Below, piece by piece: positions 1 to 6,390 of a DNA stretch of 14,427 bases. Each line of letters begins with the position of its first letter. Within the stretch, counting starts at the first letter, position 1. The DNA lies in contig JBJOQB010000121.1 in assembly GCA_046050125.1 (NCBI GenBank), positions 1 through 14,427 on the forward strand. Reading direction: 5' to 3'. The notes under the pieces are model-generated. The model was not told the DNA's origin. It made no database searches and saw only the letters and a program-made list of their open reading frames with translations. The position numbers were made by a program, and so were the translations under genes. This DNA comes from JAHFQJ01 sp046050125 (GTDB lineage: Bacteria > Pseudomonadota > Gammaproteobacteria > Burkholderiales > Burkholderiaceae).

Positions 1-2
1 TT

Positions 3-218
3 TACTATGTTTTAGATATTTGTTACACATATGCAAATTACTATCATAATATTGATTTAAAAGATAATATATTATGCATAAAAAATGCTTTAGATATTTG
101 TATAAATATCGATAATCAAGAAATAGTAAATGCAGTTGAATTGGCTAAAAATAATAAATTAGATGTTAGAAATATAATTAATAATTTGCGATTAGATGCT
201 TTAAATAAAAGTGTATAA
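3..218 (+). CDS. C-terminal fragment of an unrecognised protein (5' end outside window)
   Basis: One reading frame is open from the left edge and ends at a TAA at 216-218, giving 71 residues ending LDALNKSV. The peptide is rich in Asn, Ile, Leu and Lys, with a Cys/Tyr-rich start (DICYTYANYY) and then alternating hydrophobic and polar stretches that look helical. I do not recognise a family, and no catalytic or metal-binding motif is visible. It lies 83 bases upstream of rpoE on the same strand. In Burkholderiales I know, fatty-acid synthesis genes such as fabF often precede rpoE; this fragment does not look like the FabF C-terminus. That it is coding rests only on the open frame and the plausible bacterial composition. 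Confidence 0.45.
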   Translation, partial: YYVLDICYTYANYYHNIDLKDNILCIKNALDICINIDNQEIVNAVELAKNNKLDVRNIINNLRLDALNKSV

Positions 219-301
219 ATATAAGAACTATAATATTAATATTGAATAGATTAATGTTTTATGTTAAATTAGTTGTTCATACTGAAAAAACAATATAAAA
301 A

Positions 302-883
302 ATGCATGCAGATAACGATTTAGCTATTGTGCAAGCTGTGCAGGCTGGCAATAAAGATAGTTTTGCCTTGCTAGTAGCAAAATATGATGCAAAAATTCAA
401 AGGCTCATTTTTAGATTTGTCAAAAATGAAAGCATTACTCAAGAACTAACGCAAGATTCTTTTATTAAAGCATATCGAGCATTAAATAGTTTTAGGGGAG
501 AAGCTGCATTTTACACATGGCTTTATCGAATTGCTGTAAATGTTGCTAAAACTTGGTTATTACAAAATAATAATATTGAATTTTCTACCTCATATACTAA
601 TCAAGAAGATGAAACTTTTGACCTTCAAGATACTCTAATAGACGATAATACCCCAGATAATGCTTTACATAATCAACAACTTGTTTCTTTAATTCAACGT
701 ACGGTTGAGAATTTACCTCAAGACTTGCGTTCTGCACTCAAATTAAGAGAAATTGATGGTTTGAGTTATGAAGAAATTGCTACTATTATGGATTGCCCAA
801 TTGGCACAGTTCGTTCTAGGATTTTTAGGGCAAGAGACATATTAGCTCAAAAGCTTAGTATTTTAGTAGATTCAGGTAATTAA
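302..883 (+). CDS. rpoE: RNA polymerase sigma factor RpoE (ECF sigma-24, AlgU type)
   Basis: This encodes an extracytoplasmic-function sigma factor of 193 residues, the normal length for RpoE. It directs RNA polymerase to envelope-stress promoters and is held inactive by RseA at the inner membrane. Sigma region 2 spans roughly residues 20-90, with the signature FIKAYRALNSFRG followed by FYTWLYRIAVN (about 54-80). Region 4 spans about 136-182, with the helix-turn-helix segment LSYEEIATIMDCPIGTVRSR. The acidic linker (about 100-122) is typical. The ATG at 302 is chosen because an in-frame TAA lies just upstream at 296-298; no clear Shine-Dalgarno is visible. rseA follows after 11 bases and rseB after that, the standard operon. 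A convincing autoregulatory sigma-E promoter was not found. Confidence 0.96.
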   Translation: MHADNDLAIVQAVQAGNKDSFALLVAKYDAKIQRLIFRFVKNESITQELTQDSFIKAYRALNSFRGEAAFYTWLYRIAVNVAKTWLLQNNNIEFSTSYTNQEDETFDLQDTLIDDNTPDNALHNQQLVSLIQRTVENLPQDLRSALKLREIDGLSYEEIATIMDCPIGTVRSRIFRARDILAQKLSILVDSGN

Positions 884-894
884 ACAGGTGAAAT

Positions 895-1566
895 ATGAGT
901 AAACAAAATAAACCATCAAAATCAGAATCCCTTCTAATTTTAGAACAATTATCTGCTGCTATAGATGCTGAGGATAAAATACCAAACCAAATTTTTGATA
1001 AAAATCATGAATTAAATGATATAGCAAATAAATTATGGAAAACACAAAGCTTAGTTAATAGCTGTCTTCAAAAAAGTAATAACGATGAATTTGTAGTTAA
1101 GAATAATTTAAAATCTATTATGGATAAAATCCAAGATATTCCAGACATCTCTACAGAGCTAAATATTGATAAAATAGCTAAAATAAAGGAAATTTCTTTA
1201 ATTAGTAAGGCTAAAGATATATCAAGTAAAAGGTTTAATATTATTCATTATATAAAAAATAATAGCAAATCGTGGTTTGGTTTAGCTTTTTCAATTGGTA
1301 TAACAGCTGCATTTATGGGATTAAGTATTAGTACTCATAATATGGAACTATTTAGTCCTAAAAGTAGCATATACCCTACAAGCAACTTGAAATCAAACGC
1401 AAATGGATTATCATTAAGTAATGCAGATGAAGAAAAACAAATAAATAGATATTTAAATGCTCATCAAAAGAGCGACACGCATGCATATGGTTTAGTGAAT
1501 ATCGCTAGTAGTGAAGATAGCGAAGATAACTATGTAGATAATTATATATTTAAAACCTTACATTAA
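895..1566 (+). CDS. rseA: Anti-sigma-E factor RseA/MucA-like, single-pass membrane protein
   Basis: This 223-residue protein lies directly downstream of rpoE and is inferred to be its membrane-bound anti-sigma factor. The N-terminus has the short RseA-type segment LEQLSAAIDAED (about 16-27), like the LSALMDGE motif of the family. The cytoplasmic part runs to about residue 126, a single transmembrane helix follows (about 127-146, WFGLAFSIGITAAFMGLSIS), and about 75 residues would lie in the periplasm. The zinc anti-sigma motif HxxxCxxC is absent, so it is RseA-like rather than ZAS-type. Sequence conservation is weak apart from the N-terminal motif and topology; position between rpoE and rseB is the stronger argument. 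A GGTGA stretch just before the ATG at 895 can serve as ribosome binding site. The stop is 8 bases before rseB. Confidence 0.85.
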   Translation: MSKQNKPSKSESLLILEQLSAAIDAEDKIPNQIFDKNHELNDIANKLWKTQSLVNSCLQKSNNDEFVVKNNLKSIMDKIQDIPDISTELNIDKIAKIKEISLISKAKDISSKRFNIIHYIKNNSKSWFGLAFSIGITAAFMGLSISTHNMELFSPKSSIYPTSNLKSNANGLSLSNADEEKQINRYLNAHQKSDTHAYGLVNIASSEDSEDNYVDNYIFKTLH

Positions 1567-1574
1567 TAACAAAC

Positions 1575-2624
1575 ATGAAGTTTATAAAACTACATATTAC
1601 TTTTTTCTGTGCTTTATTTGTATTTCAATATACAACGGGAGTTTTAGCAAATAATAATACTAAAAATACCACCTCAATTAGTAACATTAGTAATATTAAT
1701 AGCCAAAAATCAATTAATGCTACTCGTGAATGGCTAGAAGCTGTACAAAAACAGGCTAAAACTAGTAATTTCAAGGGTGTTGTTGTGATGCAAAAACAAA
1801 ATGCGAATAATATTAGGACTCGTACTTTTAGCATTACTCATTTTTATGATGGCAACAGTGAGTATGAAAAAATTAATGCATTAGATGGTAATATGCGTTT
1901 TATCATGCGTATTAACCAAATTGTGCAAGCTTATGTTGAACAAAAAAAGCTGATTATCAGTACTAAGAGAGATGATGCTGGTTTTCCATTTATTACTAAT
2001 AATGTACATCAAGTTAGTAAATTGTATAACCTATCGCCTTTAGGTCAAGAAAGAATTTTAGGTTATAAGGCAGATATTTTTTCCTTAACGCCTAGGAATC
2101 CTAAAGATAAAAGATATTCTTATAAAATATGGACATCTAACGATTTAATATTAAAAATACAAACATTATGGCAAGATAAATTACTAGAACAAGTTTTCTT
2201 TTCAGATATACAAAATATTGAATTTAATCAAAATGAAGTTCAGGAATGGATGTCATATGGTAAAAATTGGCAGTATCGATTACCACGTATGCAAGAATTT
2301 GATATAAAAAAATCTGGTTGGGAATTTCCAAGGGAATATAAAGGTTATGAATATATTAAATCTATGCAAACAAGTATGCCAAAAGATATGTATATGTATC
2401 AAATCCTATATTCTGATGGTTTAGCTAGTATATCTTTGTTTATTGAAACAAATAGCACACATAATGTAGAAATGGAGAATGTGTTAAATAGATATAAAAA
2501 TATCAATCGTGGTAATAATCATATATTTGCTAAAAACATTGGTGTATATTCTATAACAGCTGTTGGAGAAGCTCCTCCTGTTATATTAGAAGAAATAATT
2601 GATACAATAAAAGCACCAGAATAG
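1575..2624 (+). CDS. rseB: Periplasmic sigma-E regulator RseB/MucB
   Basis: This 349-residue protein starts with a signal peptide (MKFIKLHITFF, hydrophobic to about residue 24, likely cut after VLA at 25). The mature part has the LolA-like MucB/RseB N-terminal domain beginning at REWLEAVQKQ and FKGVVVMQ (about 51-73) and the C-terminal domain with YSDGLASISLFIE at 279-291, the clearest family signature. RseB binds the periplasmic part of RseA and shields it from proteolysis until mislocalised lipopolysaccharide or outer-membrane proteins displace it. Length matches the family. The ATG at 1575 is 8 bases after rseA and has no visible Shine-Dalgarno, so translation is probably coupled. In many betaproteobacteria mucD (a DegP-type protease) follows; here the next gene is rpsU with its own promoter. 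Confidence 0.93.
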   Translation: MKFIKLHITFFCALFVFQYTTGVLANNNTKNTTSISNISNINSQKSINATREWLEAVQKQAKTSNFKGVVVMQKQNANNIRTRTFSITHFYDGNSEYEKINALDGNMRFIMRINQIVQAYVEQKKLIISTKRDDAGFPFITNNVHQVSKLYNLSPLGQERILGYKADIFSLTPRNPKDKRYSYKIWTSNDLILKIQTLWQDKLLEQVFFSDIQNIEFNQNEVQEWMSYGKNWQYRLPRMQEFDIKKSGWEFPREYKGYEYIKSMQTSMPKDMYMYQILYSDGLASISLFIETNSTHNVEMENVLNRYKNINRGNNHIFAKNIGVYSITAVGEAPPVILEEIIDTIKAPE

Positions 2625-2680
2625 TATTTATTATATAATAATATTATTAATATATATCTTGTTCGATTTATTGGCTTACT

Positions 2681-2709
2681 TTGACTAAATAAGTTGATTA
2701 AGTTATAAT
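2681..2709 (+). promoter_or_regulatory. Sigma70 promoter of rpsU
   Basis: The hexamer TTGACT (2681-2686) is followed after exactly 17 bases by TATAAT (2704-2709). That is five of six at -35 and six of six at -10, with ideal spacing. Transcription would start near 2716, giving a leader of about 60 bases before the rpsU ATG. It is the best promoter match in the window and separates rpsU transcription from the rpoE operon. Confidence 0.85.
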
Positions 2710-2762
2710 TGTAAGTTACTCTATATTTATCTAGTATAAGTATGAAGTATTTTCTAAACATT

Positions 2763-2771
2763 AAAGGAGGT
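2763..2771 (+). promoter_or_regulatory. Extended Shine-Dalgarno of rpsU
   Basis: AAAGGAGGT is a nine-base match to the anti-Shine-Dalgarno end of 16S rRNA, five bases before the ATG at 2777. Other genes here have weak sites (grxC, secB, the adhesin) or none that I can see (rpoE, rseB, dnaG, cysH, yoaA). Confidence 0.9.
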
Positions 2772-2776
2772 ATAAA

Positions 2777-2989
2777 ATGACCACAGTAAAATCAAAAGAA
2801 AATGAACCATGTGAAGTGTTAATTCGTCGTTGGAAACGTGCTGTAGAGCGTAATGGTACATTAGTTTGCTTACGTGCTGGTGAGTTCCGTGAAAAACCAA
2901 CAACAAAACGTAAACGTAAAGCAGGTGCTGCAGTTAAACGTCATCATAAACAAAAACGTAGCCAAATGTTACCACAAAAATTATATTAA
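2777..2989 (+). CDS. rpsU: 30S ribosomal protein bS21
   Basis: This 70-residue, highly basic protein matches bS21 throughout: VLIRRWKRAVERNG near the start, then FREKPTTKRKRKAGAAVKR and a basic tail. bS21 sits on the small-subunit platform near the anti-Shine-Dalgarno and promotes initiation. The length is the usual 70-71 residues of proteobacteria. The start is fixed by the nine-base Shine-Dalgarno and backed by a consensus promoter. In the classical macromolecular-synthesis operon rpsU precedes dnaG, in many betaproteobacteria with yqeY between; here a 359-base non-coding spacer lies between them. Confidence 0.98.
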   Translation: MTTVKSKENEPCEVLIRRWKRAVERNGTLVCLRAGEFREKPTTKRKRKAGAAVKRHHKQKRSQMLPQKLY

Positions 2990-3348
2990 TATTTAATTAT
3001 TATAGTTTTAGCGTTTATTGATAATTATTAACAATTACAATTTTTAATTGAACAGTATAAACAACTAAAGTTTTTCTGTAACATTTAAAATAGCTTTTAT
3101 AGGTTTTTATATTTGATAAATTGTACAAATATACATAAATTTATGAATGCACCATTTTATTATACGAGGCGGTGATTTTTACAACCTATCTAGGTTAATT
3201 ACAAAAAATAGAAAAATATTATTATATATATTCATATATAAAATAATAATAAAAAGCATACTACAAAAGTAAAGCAAATTAACTTCTTTTAAGCATCTTA
3301 TAGCTACATATAGTACTAGTAATATACAAGGTGTAATAGTAATCGTTT
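2990..3348. other. AT-rich intergenic spacer between rpsU and dnaG
   Basis: These 359 bases contain no convincing gene and no tRNA. Visible contents: a 19-base near-palindrome at 3017-3035 (arms matching 8 of 9); a possible but weak promoter, TTGATA at 3113-3118 with TAAATT at 3136-3141, 17 bases apart; an 11-codon ATG-to-TGA frame at 3143-3175 reading MNAPFYYTRR; a short perfect inverted repeat at 3183-3196; and a bulged AT-only inverted repeat at 3218-3250. A strong U-tailed terminator for rpsU is not visible, so read-through into dnaG is possible. Confidence 0.6.
3183..3196. repeat. 14-base palindrome upstream of dnaG
   Basis: AACCTATCTAGGTT is a perfect inverted repeat (AACCTA, TC, TAGGTT). 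As RNA it could form a 5-bp stem with a four-base loop; as DNA it could be an operator. It lies 7 bases after the stop of the 11-codon frame at 3143-3175 and about 150 bases before dnaG. There is no U-run after it, so it is not a typical terminator. Function unknown. Confidence 0.35.
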
Positions 3349-5076
3349 ATGGCACTTATCATACCTAAAGATTTTATTGATACTTTAGTACAACGTTCTG
3401 ATGTTGTCGATGTAATATCAAAATATATTGAGCTGAAAAAAGCAGGCTCAAATTACCTTGGATTGTGTCCATTTCATAACGAAAAAAGCCCCTCATTTAC
3501 AGTTTCATCTCAAAAAAATCTATATCACTGCTTTGGTTGCGGTGCAGGCGGTAATGCATTAAGTTTTGTAAAAAATTATTTAAATTTAGAATATGTTGAA
3601 AGCGTTAGACATCTTGCAAAAATTGTAGGTGTTACAGTACCAGAAGTGCAAAGCGATAAACATAATACAGGCTATACACCAAAACAAGATTATTCAAATC
3701 AATATACTGTATTAAATACCGTAGATAAATTTTATCAGTCTGAATTAAAAAAACAACCAATCGCTATTGATTACCTAAAAAATAGAGGTTTAACAGGCAT
3801 AATTGCAAAAAAATTTGGATTAGGTTATGCAAGTGATAGCTTTAGTAATTTACAAAATCTTGGTTTAAGCAATGAATTACTTACACAAACAGGCATGTTA
3901 TCTCAAAAAGAAAATAAGTTTTTTAGCCGATTTCGTAACAGAATTATGTTCCCCATTCGCAATAAAGATGGGCAAGTAATTGCGTTTGGTGGTAGAGTTT
4001 TCAATGGTGGCGAGCCAAAATACCTAAACTCCCCTGAAACGCCGTTATTTAATAAAAGCCAAACTCTTTATGGATTATTTGAAAGCTTTGAAGGCATAAA
4101 ATCAGCCAAGAAAGCTTTAATAGTTGAGGGCTATATGGACGTTGTAGCTCTTCACCAATATGGTTTTAATTACAGTGTTGCAACATTAGGCACAGCATGT
4201 ACTGAAGAACATATGCAATTGTTATTTAGATATACACAACACATAATTTTTGCTTTTGACGGAGATGCAGCAGGTGAAAGAGCGGCACTAAAAGCATTAG
4301 AGCGTGTTTTGCCTACCTTAAAAGATGATAGAACGGTAGAATTTATCTTTTTACCTAATCCTCATGACCCTGATAGTTATATCCGTGCATTTGGAGTTGA
4401 AAGTTTTGAACGATTAATCCAAAAAGCGATGCCATTATCCAAATTATTATTGAAAGTTTTAACTGATGGGCATAATTTAGATATTGCAGAACACCGAGCC
4501 AAAGTACAAGCAAAAGCAAAATCATACTTAGCAAAAATGCCCCCCATTTTTTTAAAGCAACAAATTGAGCAAACTTTATGGGGCATGACTAATACAAACA
4601 ATAAAGTTAGAATTTCCACAGCAAATAAATGGCAACAAAAAACAAGTAAAAAAACTATTCTATCTCCAATTGATACACTAATGAAGGCAATGTTTACACA
4701 GCCAATTATTGCTAGTATTATTTCTCAAGATATTAAAAATTGGATAAATTATGCTTATCCATATATGCAAGATTTTTGGCAAAAATGTATTGAATTCAAT
4801 CAAAATTATGATGCAGAGCAAGTAACAGCTTTTTGGCTAAATTCTAATTATGCAAATTACTATACAAGGCTAGTTAATACTAATGAAGATAATTTGATTT
4901 TGAGTGAAGAGAGTTTAATCGAGAAAAATATATTACTTGCAAATAGTATCGCAAAGCAGGGCATAAATAAAAAACAAAGTGAGATTTTAACTCAAATTGA
5001 AGAATATAGAACTAAAAATCAAAGCTATCAAGATTTATGGCAAGAATATCAAAATTTGGCGAAAATATTATTATAA
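3349..5076 (+). CDS. dnaG: DNA primase DnaG
   Basis: This 575-residue bacterial primase makes RNA primers at the replication fork on contact with DnaB helicase. The N-terminal CHC2 zinc-binding domain has C40, H43, C61 and C64 (CPFH and CFGCGAGG). The catalytic core contains FGGRVF near 213 and the TOPRIM domain with EGYMD (260-264) and FDGDAAGERAA (303-313), which carry the metal-binding acidic residues. The C-terminal third (about 430-575) is poorly conserved and corresponds to the DnaB-interaction region. Length is near the usual 580-600. The ATG at 3349 fits the family start (MALIIPKDFID); an AAGGTG at 3328-3333 is rather far (15 bases) to be its Shine-Dalgarno. cysH follows after 24 bases, where many proteobacteria have rpoD. 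Confidence 0.97.
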   Translation: MALIIPKDFIDTLVQRSDVVDVISKYIELKKAGSNYLGLCPFHNEKSPSFTVSSQKNLYHCFGCGAGGNALSFVKNYLNLEYVESVRHLAKIVGVTVPEVQSDKHNTGYTPKQDYSNQYTVLNTVDKFYQSELKKQPIAIDYLKNRGLTGIIAKKFGLGYASDSFSNLQNLGLSNELLTQTGMLSQKENKFFSRFRNRIMFPIRNKDGQVIAFGGRVFNGGEPKYLNSPETPLFNKSQTLYGLFESFEGIKSAKKALIVEGYMDVVALHQYGFNYSVATLGTACTEEHMQLLFRYTQHIIFAFDGDAAGERAALKALERVLPTLKDDRTVEFIFLPNPHDPDSYIRAFGVESFERLIQKAMPLSKLLLKVLTDGHNLDIAEHRAKVQAKAKSYLAKMPPIFLKQQIEQTLWGMTNTNNKVRISTANKWQQKTSKKTILSPIDTLMKAMFTQPIIASIISQDIKNWINYAYPYMQDFWQKCIEFNQNYDAEQVTAFWLNSNYANYYTRLVNTNEDNLILSEESLIEKNILLANSIAKQGINKKQSEILTQIEEYRTKNQSYQDLWQEYQNLAKILL

Positions 5077-5100
5077 TATAAATATATAACGGCTATACCT

Positions 5101-5832
5101 ATGAATAAAAATCAACTGTGGCAAATTCCATCTTCTCTATGCTTAAACCAAGATAAATTTGAAACTTTACATACAAGGTTACAAACAATTGCAAATTCGG
5201 TTATAACTAATAAAGATAAATGCATTAAATTTGCTTCAAGTTTAGCTGCTGAAGATATGATAATTACCCATGCTATTTTAACTCAAAAATTAGATATCAA
5301 AATTTTTGTGCTTAATACAGGTAGATTACATCAACAAACATTAGATTTAATTGATGAAATTGAGCAAGTTTATGCTTATAAATTAGAAATTTTCACACCA
5401 AATCAGCAAGATGTAGAAGAATATGTAAGCAATAAAGGGCAGAATGCATTTTATGAAAGTTTAGATTTACGCAAAGAGTGCTGTTATATCCGCAAAGTTG
5501 AGCCATTATCACGTGCTTTAAGTAATGCAAATGCATGGATAACTGGGCAAAGGCAAGCACAATCAACAACTAGAAATGATTTAGAATTTGCTCAATTAGA
5601 TAATTCACATAATGGAATTGTAAAATATAATCCAATTTTTGATTGGAATGATGATGATGTATGGGCTTATATTAAACATTATAATGTTTTATTAAATAAA
5701 CTGCATTTTCAAGGATACCCAAGTATTGGCTGTGAGCCTTGTACACGCCCAATTAGATTAAATGAGAATTTACGTGCTGGGCGTTGGTGGTGGGAAGATG
5801 CTCAAAATAAGGAATGTGGATTACATAAGTAG
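5101..5832 (+). CDS. cysH: Assimilatory adenylylsulfate (APS) reductase, [4Fe-4S] CysH
   Basis: This 243-residue enzyme reduces activated sulfate (APS, possibly also PAPS) to sulfite with thioredoxin or glutaredoxin as electron donor, in cysteine synthesis. The nucleotide-binding region includes KFASSLAAEDM (43-53) and LNTGRLHQQT (71-80). RKECCYIRKVEPL carries the cysteine pair C127-C128, and GCEPC carries C211 and C214; together these are the four ligands of the iron-sulfur cluster of bacterial APS reductases, which E. coli-type PAPS reductases lack. The catalytic cysteine is C239 in ECGLHK at the extreme C-terminus. WITGQRQAQSTTR (146-158) is the substrate-binding signature. It follows dnaG by 24 bases and is probably co-transcribed. 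No other sulfate-assimilation gene is in the window. Confidence 0.93.
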   Translation: MNKNQLWQIPSSLCLNQDKFETLHTRLQTIANSVITNKDKCIKFASSLAAEDMIITHAILTQKLDIKIFVLNTGRLHQQTLDLIDEIEQVYAYKLEIFTPNQQDVEEYVSNKGQNAFYESLDLRKECCYIRKVEPLSRALSNANAWITGQRQAQSTTRNDLEFAQLDNSHNGIVKYNPIFDWNDDDVWAYIKHYNVLLNKLHFQGYPSIGCEPCTRPIRLNENLRAGRWWWEDAQNKECGLHK

Positions 5833-5838
5833 AAAATT

Positions 5839-5873
5839 AAGTAAAGTATATACATATATTATATACTCTACTT
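5839..5873. terminator. Probable bidirectional terminator between cysH and the convergent unknown gene
   Basis: Arms at 5839-5852 and 5860-5873 pair over 14 positions with one mismatch and a 7-base loop. On the minus strand the stem is followed by TTAATTTTCT, a modest U-rich tail; on the plus strand the tail is weaker. It lies exactly between two converging genes, ending at 5832 (+) and 5892 (-), which supports a terminator role. The stem is mostly A/T, so its strength is uncertain. Confidence 0.6.
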
Positions 5874-5891
5874 TGTTGCTATAAAATAATA

Positions 5892-6263
5892 TTATTTACT
5901 ATCTATTTTCTTTTCTTTAGTATCACTACCTCTGTATAGTTTGAGTTCTTTTGATAAATTACCAAATCCAACACTAAATACAATATTTTTCCTACCGCCA
6001 GCTGATTCAATAAATCCAGCCCTTAAATCAGCGGCACAATCATTATCTAATGCTATGCTGTCATCTGGTGCTAGTCTTATTTTCCCATAGTGAATAATAG
6101 ATGATTCGGATTTATTGGTGAAAATTGGAAGAGTTGTTAATTTAAATCGACTAAATTCTTTTCCACATGATTCGCAAGATTTACCTAATTGTGATGAATC
6201 TCTAGTTTGGTATTCTTGTAAACAAGAGCCATTTTTATTTGTCATTTTTGTTATTAAAGGCAT
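5892..6263 (-). CDS. Hypothetical protein with a CxxC motif
   Basis: This 123-residue minus-strand gene is not recognised. It has cysteines at 14, 30, 33 and 76; the pair in SCESCGKEFSRF (29-40) looks like half of a zinc knuckle, but a matching second CxxC is absent, so metal binding is only a possibility. The middle (GKIRLAPDDSIALDNDC) and the Gly-rich FSVGFGNL suggest beta structure, and the end is a charged tail. There is no signal peptide or membrane segment. Evidence that it is real: GGAG at 6270-6273 lies six bases before the ATG, a hairpin follows its stop, and it fills an otherwise empty 560-base gap. Its promoter region is shared with the divergent rhodanese gene. Confidence 0.65.
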   Translation of the reverse strand: MPLITKMTNKNGSCLQEYQTRDSSQLGKSCESCGKEFSRFKLTTLPIFTNKSESSIIHYGKIRLAPDDSIALDNDCAADLRAGFIESAGGRKNIVFSVGFGNLSKELKLYRGSDTKEKKIDSK

Positions 6264-6294
6264 AAGTTACTCCAAGTATTAAATTAATTAAATT

Positions 6295-6342
6295 AAACGA
6301 TTATCAATTTAATTCTAACATATTTATTATAAAAACGATTAT
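6295..6342. repeat. Two 10-base direct repeats in a divergent promoter region
   Basis: AAACGATTAT occurs at 6295-6304 and again at 6333-6342, 38 bases apart start to start, between the divergent unknown gene (start 6263) and the rhodanese gene (start 6391). The second copy overlaps TATAAT at 6340-6345, a possible -10 of the rhodanese gene (no good -35 at the right distance). They could be binding sites for one regulator, or chance in AT-rich DNA. Confidence 0.35.
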
Positions 6343-6390
6343 AATATAGCATGATTAAACACTTTCAACATTAAAACCACATATATAAAC

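Noticed and set aside
225..252. GAACTA with a downstream TAGATT, as a possible sigma-E autoregulatory promoter of rpoE
   Set aside because: The -35 part resembles GAACTT but the -10 does not match TCTGA or TCAAA at the expected distance; in AT-rich DNA this is too weak to call.
273..299. TTGTTC and TATAAA just upstream of rpoE as a sigma70 promoter
   Set aside because: The spacing is only 15 bases, and the transcript would begin at or after the start codon.
2519..2761. 80-codon minus-strand frame across the rseB end and rpsU promoter
   Set aside because: It overlaps the conserved RseB C-terminus and the rpsU promoter, and has no Shine-Dalgarno or family resemblance.
3218..3250. AT-only inverted repeat upstream of dnaG as a terminator or replication element
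   Set aside because: The stem contains no G-C pair and has a three-base bulge; such repeats are expected by chance in sequence of this composition, and no DnaA-box cluster or U-tail accompanies it.
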